This document shows positions 35,698-43,926 of a stretch of 64,000 nt of DNA, piece by piece (position 1 is the stretch's first letter; the number at the start of each line of letters is the position of its first letter). Source of the DNA: Planctomycetota bacterium (GTDB lineage: Bacteria > Planctomycetota > Planctomycetia > Gemmatales > Gemmataceae); NCBI GenBank assembly GCA_021413735.1, contig JAIOPV010000131.1:1-64000 (forward strand). Direction: 5' to 3'. The notes beneath the pieces were generated by a model. That model did no database searches. It had not been told where the DNA came from and saw nothing but the letters and a program-made list of their open reading frames with translations. Position numbers and translations under genes: made by a program.

Positions 35698-36785
35698 GTG
35701 TCGAGAACCTCAGCGAACGTGGGCCAGAGCCGATCGGGCGTCAGTTCTGGCATACAGATCATCTTATCGCACGTCTTGATGTAGCTTCCGCCGCACGCTA
35801 CCGACGTTTCCACACCACCCGACATTCCGGTATACGGTCCGTGAAGCGCAACCTTCGTGCAGGTGTACGGCGCAACGCACGGCCGACCCAACGCCGCCGC
35901 GAGATGGAGTGGTCCGGTGTCGTTGCCGAGCATGACGTCGCACGACGCGAGCAGCGCCGCGAGCCGAGGCAGGGAAGTGCGTCCGGTGAAGTCGCGAGTC
36001 ACAAGGTGAGCCACGGGGTTTATCCCCGTGGTCTTGTGGTCATCTGAAGCCAACGGGGGTAAACCCCGTGGCTCGCCAACTGCGATCACTTCCTGTGACA
36101 ACGCGGTGTCATCGCTTGCGCCAACAAACAGAGCCGTGCCGCCAAAGTGCGACTGCGCTCGATTCAGCAACTCCGCGAAGTGTGCGGTCGGCCAGCGCTT
36201 CGTGAGCCACTTCGCACCCACCGCCACCGCCACCCACGGTCGAGGAAGTTCCGCAAGTTCCGCACGCACCGACGCAACTTCAGCCGCATCAAGCGGAACG
36301 TGGAATCGTTTCGGAATGTCGCCGGCTCCGAGTGCTTCGACCACTCGCCAGTAGCGATCCACGGCGTGAATGCGGTCGGCGTCGGGAACACGAATCTTCT
36401 GGGTGTAGGTGTGGCGACTGCCTTCGCGGGCGTTGGCGAAACCGATGCGTCGCGGCGCTCCGCTGGCCAGGCACATCAAACCCGTGCGGAACAGTCCTTG
36501 CAGATCAATCACGAGATCAAACTGTCGGCGGCGTAACTCAGCAGCAAAGCCAGCAGCATAGCGAAGTGACTTCCACACGCCGCGGCGAAACATGCCACGG
36601 TCGAACGGCAACGTGTCGGTAAGGTCGGGGTGGTTACGGATGAGCGGTTCGTAAGCAGTGTTGACGACCCAGGTGATACGTGCCGATGGAAATCGGATAC
36701 GCAAAGCCGTGAGTACCGGCAGCGAATGGGCGATGTCGCCGAGGGCACTCGGCTTGATGAGCGCGATCCGTCGCGGTTCAAGCAT
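35661..36785 (-). CDS. GT9 heptosyltransferase-like glycosyltransferase, with repeat inserted in frame
   Basis: 374 residues from the ATG giving MLEPRRIALIKPSALGD; an ATG 15 bases upstream is possible. GT-B family features: KPSALGDIAHSLP at the N-terminus, LVIDLQGLFRTGL, AVGAKWLTKRWP, and the donor-site LGNDTGPLHLAAALGRPC. Such enzymes add heptose or a related sugar to a lipopolysaccharide core, which would fit lpxC in the window. Residues about 237-259 (GEPRGLPPLASDDHKTTGINP) come from a 67-base palindromic element inside the gene. An extra Cys-rich loop (ACGGSYIKTCDKMIC) occurs near the C-terminus. Confidence 0.8.
   Translation of the reverse strand: MLEPRRIALIKPSALGDIAHSLPVLTALRIRFPSARITWVVNTAYEPLIRNHPDLTDTLPFDRGMFRRGVWKSLRYAAGFAAELRRRQFDLVIDLQGLFRTGLMCLASGAPRRIGFANAREGSRHTYTQKIRVPDADRIHAVDRYWRVVEALGAGDIPKRFHVPLDAAEVASVRAELAELPRPWVAVAVGAKWLTKRWPTAHFAELLNRAQSHFGGTALFVGASDDTALSQEVIAVGEPRGLPPLASDDHKTTGINPVAHLVTRDFTGRTSLPRLAALLASCDVMLGNDTGPLHLAAALGRPCVAPYTCTKVALHGPYTGMSGGVETSVACGGSYIKTCDKMICMPELTPDRLWPTFAEVLDTWQRNHRRSQVG
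36008..36074. repeat. Palindromic repeat inserted in the heptosyltransferase gene
   Basis: Left arm GAGCCACGGGG (from 36008) and right arm CCCCGTGGCTC (to 36074) pair, with inner GTTTATCCCCGTGG and CCAACGGGGGTAAAC also complementary apart from small gaps. The frame stays open through it. Related short palindromes lie at 46479 and 53423. Confidence 0.8.
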
Positions 36786-36807
36786 CCGTGATGTTCCCAT
36801 CAGAATT

Positions 36808-36873
36808 GTAGGGCCGGCTCAGCCGGCCTCTTCCTCAGGCACCCACTCGCCCGGCCGGCTGAGCCGGCCCTAC
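36808..36873. repeat. Palindrome overlapping the MFS gene stop codon
   Basis: GTAGGGCCGGCTCAGCCGG and its complement (ending at 36873) flank a loop of about 25 bases. It lies between two same-strand genes and covers the stop codon of the MFS gene. Confidence 0.8.
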
Positions 36874-38153
36874 GCAGGCTTCTTGAGTCGCGGCAGCAGC
36901 GTCAGCACGATAACCAACAGCCCCACTGCGGACAGATACGGTAGTGTGTGCGAGAATCCCGCCTGGAACAAGACCGACCCGAGGAACGGCCCCAGGATAC
37001 GCCCCAACGACGCGAACGCCTGATTCACGCCCATCACCTCGCCCTGCCGTGACGGGTCCGCATTCTTCGACACCATCGCCGACACCGACGGGTTCACGAA
37101 CGCGAAGCCAATCACCGAAATCGCCATCGCGATGTAGAAGCCTGCTCTGAGGCCTCCAGGTTGCGGTTCCTGCGCCGCCGCAAATGCCACAGCGCCCAAT
37201 CCCGCAAGGCCAAGGATCATGCAAAAGACGCCGAACCGCAGGAGCTTCTGTTCTGAATGCTTCTTCACCATCGGTCGATACGATCCGCCTGCAAACGTGA
37301 GCACGGCCCCAACGGTCGCGAACACGAGGAAATTGTCTTCGTTCGACATCTGGAACGCTGCCTCGGTCAGCACGGCAAGCGTCGCCTCGAACTGTGCGAA
37401 CGCGAAGATCGCCAGGAAATAGATCAGCACCAGTGTGCCGACCATCGGCATTCGCAGCACTTCCATCGACTTTGCGACGCTGAAGAACTCTTTGCCGGCC
37501 TTGTTCGCGGGGTTGCGTGTTTCCTTGAAAACCGCCAGAGCGAGCAGCAACGCCAAGAACGACAACCCAGACGCCAACGCTCCGACGCCCCACGGTGCCT
37601 GATCGAAGAGAGCCAGCCCAAAGTACGCGATGAGCGGTCCAACGGTGAAGCCCATCCCAAACGCGATACCGATGAGAGCCATTCCCTTCGCACGCTTCTC
37701 CGGGGTCGTGCAATCCGCGATCACAGCAGCAGCGGTGCCGACACTCGCACCCGCGATGCCCGCACCAATTCGAGCCGCGAGCATCAGGCCGATGGCGAGT
37801 CCGGCGCTCTCCGCAGGCAGCGTGACAGCGAAGCCATACAGGGCATAGAACACAACCGAACCGCCCAGACTGATGAGCAGCACGGGTCGGCGACCGATGC
37901 GATCCGAGATGCGGCCCCACACCGGCGAGAACACGAACTGCATCAGCGAGAAGACCGAGAACAGGATGCCGATGACGACGCCCTTCGCCTCGACCGAGAG
38001 ATTGGTGAGGTATGGGCCAGCCTGTCGCGGCATCACGGGTAGCACGATGCCGAAGCCGAGCAAGTCGATGAAGACGACGAGCCAGACGATGCCCAGAGCG
38101 GCAGCGTTGGTTTTGGCGGGGGTCGGGGTCGCGGGGAGTTCGGTGGGATTCAT
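36870..38153 (-). CDS. MFS transporter (drug:H+ antiporter type)
   Basis: 427 residues with 12 predicted membrane helices. The motif A loop GRISDRIGRRPVLL lies between helices 2 and 3, and the helix 5 motif FGMGFTVGPLIAYFG is of the drug-efflux type. The N-terminus (GIVWLVVFIDLLGFGIVLPV) resembles TetA-like carriers. A long central loop sits near residue 210. The substrate cannot be told. Confidence 0.9.
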   Translation of the reverse strand: MNPTELPATPTPAKTNAAALGIVWLVVFIDLLGFGIVLPVMPRQAGPYLTNLSVEAKGVVIGILFSVFSLMQFVFSPVWGRISDRIGRRPVLLISLGGSVVFYALYGFAVTLPAESAGLAIGLMLAARIGAGIAGASVGTAAAVIADCTTPEKRAKGMALIGIAFGMGFTVGPLIAYFGLALFDQAPWGVGALASGLSFLALLLALAVFKETRNPANKAGKEFFSVAKSMEVLRMPMVGTLVLIYFLAIFAFAQFEATLAVLTEAAFQMSNEDNFLVFATVGAVLTFAGGSYRPMVKKHSEQKLLRFGVFCMILGLAGLGAVAFAAAQEPQPGGLRAGFYIAMAISVIGFAFVNPSVSAMVSKNADPSRQGEVMGVNQAFASLGRILGPFLGSVLFQAGFSHTLPYLSAVGLLVIVLTLLPRLKKPA

Positions 38154-38357
38154 TCGGAGAAGATACGGCCGGTTGCGTTGCCCGCACAGTCTGCGCCGTC
38201 AGCAGACGCCGTCCGACTTCCGCAGTCAGCATCACTTCACGCATTTACGGAGTTGCCTCTTGCGCATTGCGCGGGAACACTCCATGCTGAAGGAATACGC
38301 CCGCGTCAGAACTGGTGGCGTAATGGCCCGTCATGCCGTGGGAATTAGAGAATCGTT

Positions 38358-38548
38358 GTTCCCCCTCACCCGCGACTCGAAGACTCGTCGCGACCTCTCC
38401 CCCTAAAACGGGGGCGAGGTGGGGCGCAGCGGCGTCTCTTTGAGGCAATTTGGTCGGTTTGAGCTGGAGAGAAACGCAACCACACCCACCTCGCTCCCGT
38501 TTTGGGGGGAGAGGTCGGCGAGGCTTTGCGAGCCGGGTGAGGGGGAAC
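38358..38548. repeat. Large inverted repeat (CCCCTCACCCG family)
   Basis: A left arm of about 65 nt (38358-38424) and a right arm (38485-38548) are imperfect reverse complements; both contain CCCCCTCACCCG/CGGGTGAGGGGG and CGACCTCTCCCC. The central 60 bases are unpaired. It lies in the 458-base gap between the MFS and exonuclease genes, where no other gene is supported. A second, modified copy lies at 46543-46685. Confidence 0.8.
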
Positions 38549-38611
38549 ACCTGACTCAAGCTCGATGACGCGGTCGTTCAATATGCCACCGTTTTCTTGG
38601 GAGGTTCCGCG

Positions 38612-39439
38612 ATGCCGCTCGCCGATACGTTCGCCAAACTGATGTCTCCCGACGCACCACCGAGCAAAACCGCGTTCCTCGTCGTCGATACCGAAAGCGT
38701 GCCCGACGGGAAGTTGCTGTCGTCGGTGAAATACGCGGGCGAAAACCTCTCCGGCGAAGAAGCGATCGAGCGAGCCCGCAAGGAAGCCAAGGAAACGAGC
38801 TGGTCGGGCTCCGACTTTCTGCCGGTGACGTTTCAGGTGCCGGTCGGCGTGTGTCTTCTGCGAGTCGGAACCGACTACGCATTGCAATCGCTGACGTGCC
38901 TCGATGCGCCGCAGTACCGACCGCGGGAAATCGTCAACAAGTTCTGGCTGGCGCTGTCGCTTCAGAAGGCGAAGCTCGTCACATTCAACGGCCGAGCGTT
39001 CGACATGCCGCTCCTGGAACTGGCCGCGTTTCGTTACGGCTTCAGTGCCCGCGACTACTACCAGAACAGCCGCAATCGCTTCAACGGGCCGATCGACCTT
39101 TGCGATTGGATGACCAACTTCGGCGCATGCAAGATGGCTGGCGGGCTCAACCTGCTGGCGAAGTTGCTCGGCAAGCCCGGCAAAATGGAAGTGTCTGGCG
39201 AGCAGGTCTATGAGATGTATCGCGAAGGGAAGGTGCGTGAGATCAACGAGTACTGCCTCTGCGACACACTGGACACATACTTCGTGTTCCTTCGCACGCG
39301 CATCCTCACGGGCGATGTGAGCCTCGAACAGGAAGCGTACCTTGTGTCGAAGGCGAAGGAACTGCTCGAATCGAAGATCAGTGAGTTCCCGGTGCTGCGG
39401 AAGTACCTCGACAACTGGACGGACTTCGCTTCGATGTAA
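38612..39439 (+). CDS. PolB-type 3'-5' exonuclease-domain protein
   Basis: 275 residues. GGAGG lies seven bases before the ATG; an upstream TTG is not used. DEDD-fold motifs: FLVVDTESVPDG (first acidic pair), LVTFNGRAFDMPLLELA (second) and YCLCDTLDTYFVFLR (third). The arrangement matches the predicted exonuclease domain of family B polymerases found as a lone protein. It probably trims nucleic acid ends, but the pathway is unknown. Confidence 0.85.
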   Translation: MPLADTFAKLMSPDAPPSKTAFLVVDTESVPDGKLLSSVKYAGENLSGEEAIERARKEAKETSWSGSDFLPVTFQVPVGVCLLRVGTDYALQSLTCLDAPQYRPREIVNKFWLALSLQKAKLVTFNGRAFDMPLLELAAFRYGFSARDYYQNSRNRFNGPIDLCDWMTNFGACKMAGGLNLLAKLLGKPGKMEVSGEQVYEMYREGKVREINEYCLCDTLDTYFVFLRTRILTGDVSLEQEAYLVSKAKELLESKISEFPVLRKYLDNWTDFASM

Positions 39440-39511
39440 CCATCGTTGCATGCGGCGTCGCGATTCAAGGAATGTTACGCCGCGATTCTTGGGGATGTTG
39501 TTGTTGTTTGG

Positions 39512-39616
39512 CAGGGTGGAGCGAAGCGCAACCCCTGGAAACGCATGACAACGACCGGAAACCTCTCATCGCCCCCGGACCGGGGGTTGCGCTCGCGTTG
39601 CTCGCTTCACCCCTGG
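39512..39616. repeat. Inverted repeat between convergent genes
   Basis: CAGGGTGGAGCGAAGCGCAA (39512-39531) and TTGCGCT...CGCTTCACCCCTG (to 39615) mirror each other, with extra bases in the right arm. It lies in the 237-base gap between the exonuclease and the Rpn-like gene. Confidence 0.65.
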
Positions 39617-39676
39617 CCACCATCCGCCGCCCTGCGAAAGCCTCGTTCAGCATGGAAGCTCTCTGTGAGATCACCT

Positions 39677-40504
39677 TCACCGTCCACGGAGCAACGCTTC
39701 CCACGAATCAACCTTGATTAACCGCTCGGCGAGGCGATCAAGGCGAGGCAGGTTGTCGATGGCGGCCAACTTCGCTGCTTGATCTTCAGTCGGCGCACCG
39801 AACTTAATCGTTCCCTGCTTGAGGAGAATTTCCCGCATGTGGCGCTCTTTGGCCCAGTCCTCGATCACCTGGAACGCCGAGGATTCGATCATTGCAGTTA
39901 CCCCCTGAAAGATGGTGCGGACGATATCTGGGGCGGTGTGCATCCCAGCTAGGATGAATGCCGCCGTTACGACCTCCCCAGCTCTTGGACCGGCCTCCGC
40001 TCTCGCGCGGTCAACGATTCGCTCGACCTGTTGGGGCAGTGCTTCCTGTCGAGATTGACCTTTCGGCGGCTTTCCAAGAAGAGCCAGCGGCGTGAGCCCG
40101 ATGCCTGCTTTCAGTAGATCGTCGGCTGGCAGCTCCCACACGCGAACAATCTGGAACTTGAACGATAACCTTTCCGAGTTCACTTCATCCGTCAGGTTCG
40201 CACGCTGGGCGTTCGACCGCAGCAGCACCGCGATGGTTCGCACCGGCAATTTCGTGTGATGCCGAGCCAACACATTGTACAGCAACATTCGCTCGGCAAG
40301 CGACTCATCTGGACCACTCTCGACGTCGATATGAACCACGAGTTTGCCAACGCGGAGAAGCGTGTCCGCGGCTGCGGTGACCGCCGACAAATCGGCTGAA
40401 ATCACCTCTGGCGGTGCGGTGATCGGCACGCCGAGTTGAGTGAGCCAATCCACCGGGTGTGAACAGATCAGGTCTTTCAGGGCTGCGTCAAACTGCTTGG
40501 GCAT
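39677..40504 (-). CDS. Rpn-like PD-(D/E)XK nuclease-family protein
   Basis: 275 residues. It starts MPKQFDAALKDLI and contains LSAVTAAADTLLRV and LVVHIDVESGPDE, the strand-rich acidic core of proteins often labelled Rpn or putative transposase (PD-(D/E)XK fold). An ARHHTKLPVRTIAVLL phrase follows. The family is common in planctomycetes and cyanobacteria, usually without a known partner. The nuclease Lys of the motif is not clear, so activity is uncertain. Confidence 0.65.
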   Translation of the reverse strand: MPKQFDAALKDLICSHPVDWLTQLGVPITAPPEVISADLSAVTAAADTLLRVGKLVVHIDVESGPDESLAERMLLYNVLARHHTKLPVRTIAVLLRSNAQRANLTDEVNSERLSFKFQIVRVWELPADDLLKAGIGLTPLALLGKPPKGQSRQEALPQQVERIVDRARAEAGPRAGEVVTAAFILAGMHTAPDIVRTIFQGVTAMIESSAFQVIEDWAKERHMREILLKQGTIKFGAPTEDQAAKLAAIDNLPRLDRLAERLIKVDSWEALLRGR

Positions 40505-40546
40505 GGCGAAAAGTCTAACTCACCCACCGCTGGTAGTGAACACGAA

Positions 40547-40583
40547 AACACCCCCGGTGCGGCGAGCCGCAGTCGAGGGTGTT
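40547..40583 (-). terminator. Intrinsic terminator after rho
   Basis: Read on the minus strand, AACACCCTCGACTGCGGC pairs with GCCGCACCGGGGGTGTT, followed by TTCG. It lies 32 bases after the rho stop codon; a factor-independent stop behind rho itself is sensible. Half a GCCGCTTGCGGCG-family repeat lies between (40594-40610). Confidence 0.65.
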
Positions 40584-40614
40584 GGTGTCTATCGCTACGC
40601 CGCAAGCGGCGAGG

Positions 40615-42114
40615 TCAACTCAGGTTCATTCCCAACAGGAACTCCATGTTCGTCTTCGACTTCTTCGAGCGGTTCACGATCAGTTCCATCGCCTCGACCG
40701 GGTGCATGTCCGCCAGCACCTTGCGAAGCATCCGAATCCGATCGAACTCCTCCGGGTGGAGCAGAAGTTCTTCCTTCCGCGTACCCGAACGGTTCACGTC
40801 AATCGCCGGGTAAACTCGCTTCTCAACGAGGCGGCGGTCAAGGTGCAACTCACTGTTGCCCGTGCCCTTGAACTCCTCGAAGATCACTTCATCCATTCGC
40901 GAGCCAGTATCGACCAACGCCGTGGCCAGAATGGTGAGCGAGCCACCTTCTTCCACGTTGCGAGCCGCACCGAAGAAGCGTTTTGGCTTCTGCATCGCGT
41001 TGCTGTCGAGACCACCAGAGAGCAACTTGCCGCCGCCCGGCGTCTCGGTGTTGTGAGCGCGTGCCAGACGAGTGATGCTGTCCAGAAGGATGATGACGTC
41101 CTTCTTCAGTTCCACCATCCGCTTCGCCTTCTCCAGCACGATGTCGGCGATGTGGATGTGTTCTTCCGGCGGCTCGTCGAACGTGCTCGCCACCACCTCG
41201 GCGTTCGGGCTGTTCACGAGCCGCTGCATTTCGGTCACTTCTTCGGGCCGCTCATCGACGAGCAACACAAAGACGTACGATTCCGGGTGGTTCTTGATGA
41301 TGGCGTTCGCCATCTTCGAGAGCAGAATCGTCTTGCCGGTTCGCGGCGGGGCGACGATCAAACCACGCTGACCCTTGCCGATCGGCGTCACCAGATCGAC
41401 GATCCGCATGCTCAGTTCGTCGGGTGTCGTTTCGAGATGCAGCCGTTCGTTCGGGTGCAGCGGCGTCAGGTCTTCGAAGTTCGTCACGCCGCTGACTTCG
41501 TCGGCGTTCTTGTTGTTCACCAACTCGATCTGCATCAGGGCGAAGTTGTCCTGATTCTCGATCGGCAGGCGAATCGGCCCTTCGACAACCAAGCCGGTGC
41601 GAAGGCTCATTCGCCGGATTTGCGACGGCGAAACGTAGATGTCCTCGGGGCTGGCGAGGTAGTTGTGGGCCTGACTCCGCAGGAAGCCGTACCCGTCGGG
41701 CAGGACTTCGAGGGTGCCGGAACCGCGAACCACTTCGCCGCGCTCGATCTGCCTGCGAACGACGCCAACAATAAGTTGCGCCCGGTTCATGCCGGTGTGT
41801 TCGTGGATGCCTTCTTTTTCCGCGAGCTTGAAGAGCTGCGGCATCGGCATCCGGTACAGATCGTCGAGGCGGCAGCCACCCGGACGAACGGGCCGCATCG
41901 GCGGCTCAACGGGTTCGCGCTCAAACCGGTCCTGCCGGTCGAATGACCGTGGAGGTGCGGCCGGAGGAGGCGCGGAGGGGGGTGCGACTGCGGCGGGTGC
42001 TGGACCAGCAGCAGGAACGGGTTCACCGGGCTTGCGGAGCGGACGACGTGCCGCTGCGGCGCGGAGAAGTGAGGGGCGCGGTTGCGGCCCTTCGACGCCC
42101 TTGGCGTCGGGCAT
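40615..42114 (-). CDS. rho: Transcription termination factor Rho
   Basis: 499 residues; GAGGA lies seven bases before the ATG. Rho is a hexameric RNA helicase that ends transcription. Seen: the N-terminal helix [18 protein letters not shown], the RNA-binding [17 protein letters not shown], Walker [12 protein letters not shown], Walker [14 protein letters not shown], and the hinge [18 protein letters not shown]. The first 75 residues are an extra Pro/Ala/Arg-rich region, longer than in E. coli Rho; such tails are known in other phyla and may bind RNA. Confidence 0.97.
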   Translation of the reverse strand: MPDAKGVEGPQPRPSLLRAAAARRPLRKPGEPVPAAGPAPAAVAPPSAPPPAAPPRSFDRQDRFEREPVEPPMRPVRPGGCRLDDLYRMPMPQLFKLAEKEGIHEHTGMNRAQLIVGVVRRQIERGEVVRGSGTLEVLPDGYGFLRSQAHNYLASPEDIYVSPSQIRRMSLRTGLVVEGPIRLPIENQDNFALMQIELVNNKNADEVSGVTNFEDLTPLHPNERLHLETTPDELSMRIVDLVTPIGKGQRGLIVAPPRTGKTILLSKMANAIIKNHPESYVFVLLVDERPEEVTEMQRLVNSPNAEVVASTFDEPPEEHIHIADIVLEKAKRMVELKKDVIILLDSITRLARAHNTETPGGGKLLSGGLDSNAMQKPKRFFGAARNVEEGGSLTILATALVDTGSRMDEVIFEEFKGTGNSELHLDRRLVEKRVYPAIDVNRSGTRKEELLLHPEEFDRIRMLRKVLADMHPVEAMELIVNRSKKSKTNMEFLLGMNLS

Positions 42115-42725
42115 AACAGATCCTCGAAACAGGATTGGAAGGGGATTCGGCAGCGGGAATCATTCGCGCTGGAGAATCGGGATGAGGGTGATTCACTCAC
42201 CCTCGGAACGGGTCAGGGGATTCGCTCCCGGGAAACACGAACACAGGGAATTAAGGTTGCACTCAGGCTCTCGACATTCCTGGCGACCCAGATCTTACGA
42301 TTTGAGTTACCCGGCGTCGCACTGGTTTCTGAATCAACTCGTCACAAGACTCGGTTTTCAGTTTTTCTGAGTTCGAGATTGGGAGAGCTGAGTCGGACGG
42401 CACAGTGCCAGATTGCGGGGGGGGAAGTCAAGATGCGTTTTCCTATCCGATTACCCGGAGCGGAACACACCAGAAAGTGCAAGTCTTCCTACTACCCAGA
42501 GTGTACGTCATTCTGCGATCGCGTCAACGGGATTATACCCTCGCATTCTCAGATTTCCAAACGGATCGCTGGTCGCCGCGTTGCGGCGATCGCTCAACAT
42601 CCCTCCGACCGCTACGGCCATCCTGTTCTCGCTAACTTCTCGCCTCCCCGCTGATTCTTGTTGGATTCGCCTTCCGGCCGTGGTCGATGGCGATTGCGCA
42701 CGAGCAATTCAACACGGAGGGAATC
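42115..42725. other. Long region upstream of rho
   Basis: 611 bases between divergent rho and a small exported protein gene. Small open frames exist but have no protein-like features. Near rho there is a hairpin GAGGGTGA-TTCAC-TCACCCTC (42184-42204). A run of eight G lies at about 42417. A long rho leader is a known place for autoregulation in other bacteria; that role here is inference. Confidence 0.5.
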
Positions 42726-43040
42726 ATGCGACGAATCTTCATCGTGGCTCTTTTGGTGATCGTCGGCGGCACGAGCCAGGCGGAAGCGGGCTTCCTGCGA
42801 AGCCATCCCCCCGCGCCGACTGTCGTCAACGGCACATCTGGTAGAGGTTCCTGGGCTGGTGTCCCCGGAATCGGTGCGCCGCTTCCGCCGTCGCACACCA
42901 AAGCAGGTTCAAGCCCCGTGGTTGGCAGCACGCATCGCACAGGGTTGTTCGTTCACCCCATCTCAGGCCGGACGCGCTACAGCACGACGACCTACGATCC
43001 GACTCTCGGACGCTTCGGGAAGTCGAGTTTTCGCAATTGA
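42726..43040 (+). CDS. Small secreted protein, function unknown
   Basis: 104 residues from the ATG after GGAGG. Signal peptide: RRIFIVALLVIVGGTSQAEA. The mature part is Gly/Pro/Ser-rich and ends with HPISGRTRYSTTTYDPTLGR, which looks conserved. I do not recognise a family. Confidence 0.65.
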   Translation: MRRIFIVALLVIVGGTSQAEAGFLRSHPPAPTVVNGTSGRGSWAGVPGIGAPLPPSHTKAGSSPVVGSTHRTGLFVHPISGRTRYSTTTYDPTLGRFGKSSFRN

Positions 43041-43106
43041 TTGCTTGGGAATGCGAAGTGAATGTGTGATCTGAGAGGCGAAACGGGCGAAGGCGATGGT
43101 TTGGTT

Positions 43107-43553
43107 TCAAGCCGTGCTGCGAGGATCTGGCCAAGGGATGCGGGGCGAACTGCGTGTCGAGGGCGGGGCACGCAAGATGACGATGTCGATCACCGTGTTC
43201 GCAAGCCGTTCGGGGTCGATGGGCTTGGTCAGATGGAGATCGAATCCCGCAGCAGTTGTCCTTTCACGGGCCTCCTCCTCGGGCAACCCCGTGAATGCGA
43301 CAAGGGTGGTGTTGGATCCTCCATCTACTTCGCGAACACGCTGCCCGAGTTCGTCGCCGTTCATTCCGGGCATGTTCAGGTCGAGAACGCAAACGTCTGG
43401 ATGAAACGTTGCGGCGGCAGCCAGTGCACTCGGCCCGTCGTAGCAAGCGATCGCCTCGAAGCCGGCGATCTGCATCAACACAGCGAGACTGTCCGCAGTG
43501 TCACGATTATCGTCAACGCATAATACGCGTAACATCGACTCTTCATTTAACAT
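43107..43553 (-). CDS. Single-domain response regulator
   Basis: 148 residues from the ATG eight bases after GGGAGG. Receiver domain: VLCVDDNRDTADSL (acidic pair), VCVLDLNMPGMNG (phospho-acceptor Asp), LVAFTG (Thr) and HLTKPIDPERL (Lys). There is no output domain; the C-terminal 20 residues are Pro/Arg/Ser-rich. No histidine kinase gene is adjacent, so it is an orphan receiver. Confidence 0.9.
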   Translation of the reverse strand: MLNEESMLRVLCVDDNRDTADSLAVLMQIAGFEAIACYDGPSALAAAATFHPDVCVLDLNMPGMNGDELGQRVREVDGGSNTTLVAFTGLPEEEARERTTAAGFDLHLTKPIDPERLANTVIDIVILRAPPSTRSSPRIPWPDPRSTA

Positions 43554-43926
43554 CACAAATCCTCCCTGAATACTGTCTTGCAATTCCTGGGCCGGTTGGA
43601 ATCGCGACTCGGCTGGTGTCTGATGAGCAGACATTCGGGCGGACGATCCGGTTTTGGTCCCCGAGGATTCCGGGATAAGATGGGTAGTTTGGTGGCGCAT
43701 ACCTGAAGATCGTTGTAACCTACCTACATCGCGTTTTTGAGGCACCGATCCCCGCAACCGTAGCCGTAAGATAATTTCGAGTCGATGGTTACGCGAAACG
43801 TGACCGGAATGCGACTCGAAAACGAATGAACTTATTCACGCAGTCGTGAGTACGCTCGATTTTGCGACGTGATGCGATGTCTCTTTACACAGACACCTAC
43901 CCCATTGATGTTCCTCGGAGTTTCGC
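43554..43926. other. Divergent intergenic region with inverted repeat
   Basis: No gene supported. A perfect 10-base inverted repeat, TTTCGAGTCG (43775-43784) and CGACTCGAAA (43812-43821), is separated by 27 bases and could be an operator for either flanking gene; this is a guess from symmetry alone. Confidence 0.4.

Noticed and set aside
36835-38244. Minus-strand 469-codon frame overlapping the MFS gene
   Set aside because: It is another frame of the same strand with Arg/Gly-rich shadow composition; the MFS frame has all expected helices and motifs.
40579-41946. Plus-strand 455-codon frame opposite rho
   Set aside because: Antisense of rho, His/Val/Arg-rich, no motifs.
42082-42654. Plus-strand frame in the rho upstream region
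   Set aside because: No protein-like composition or start site; low chance of coding.
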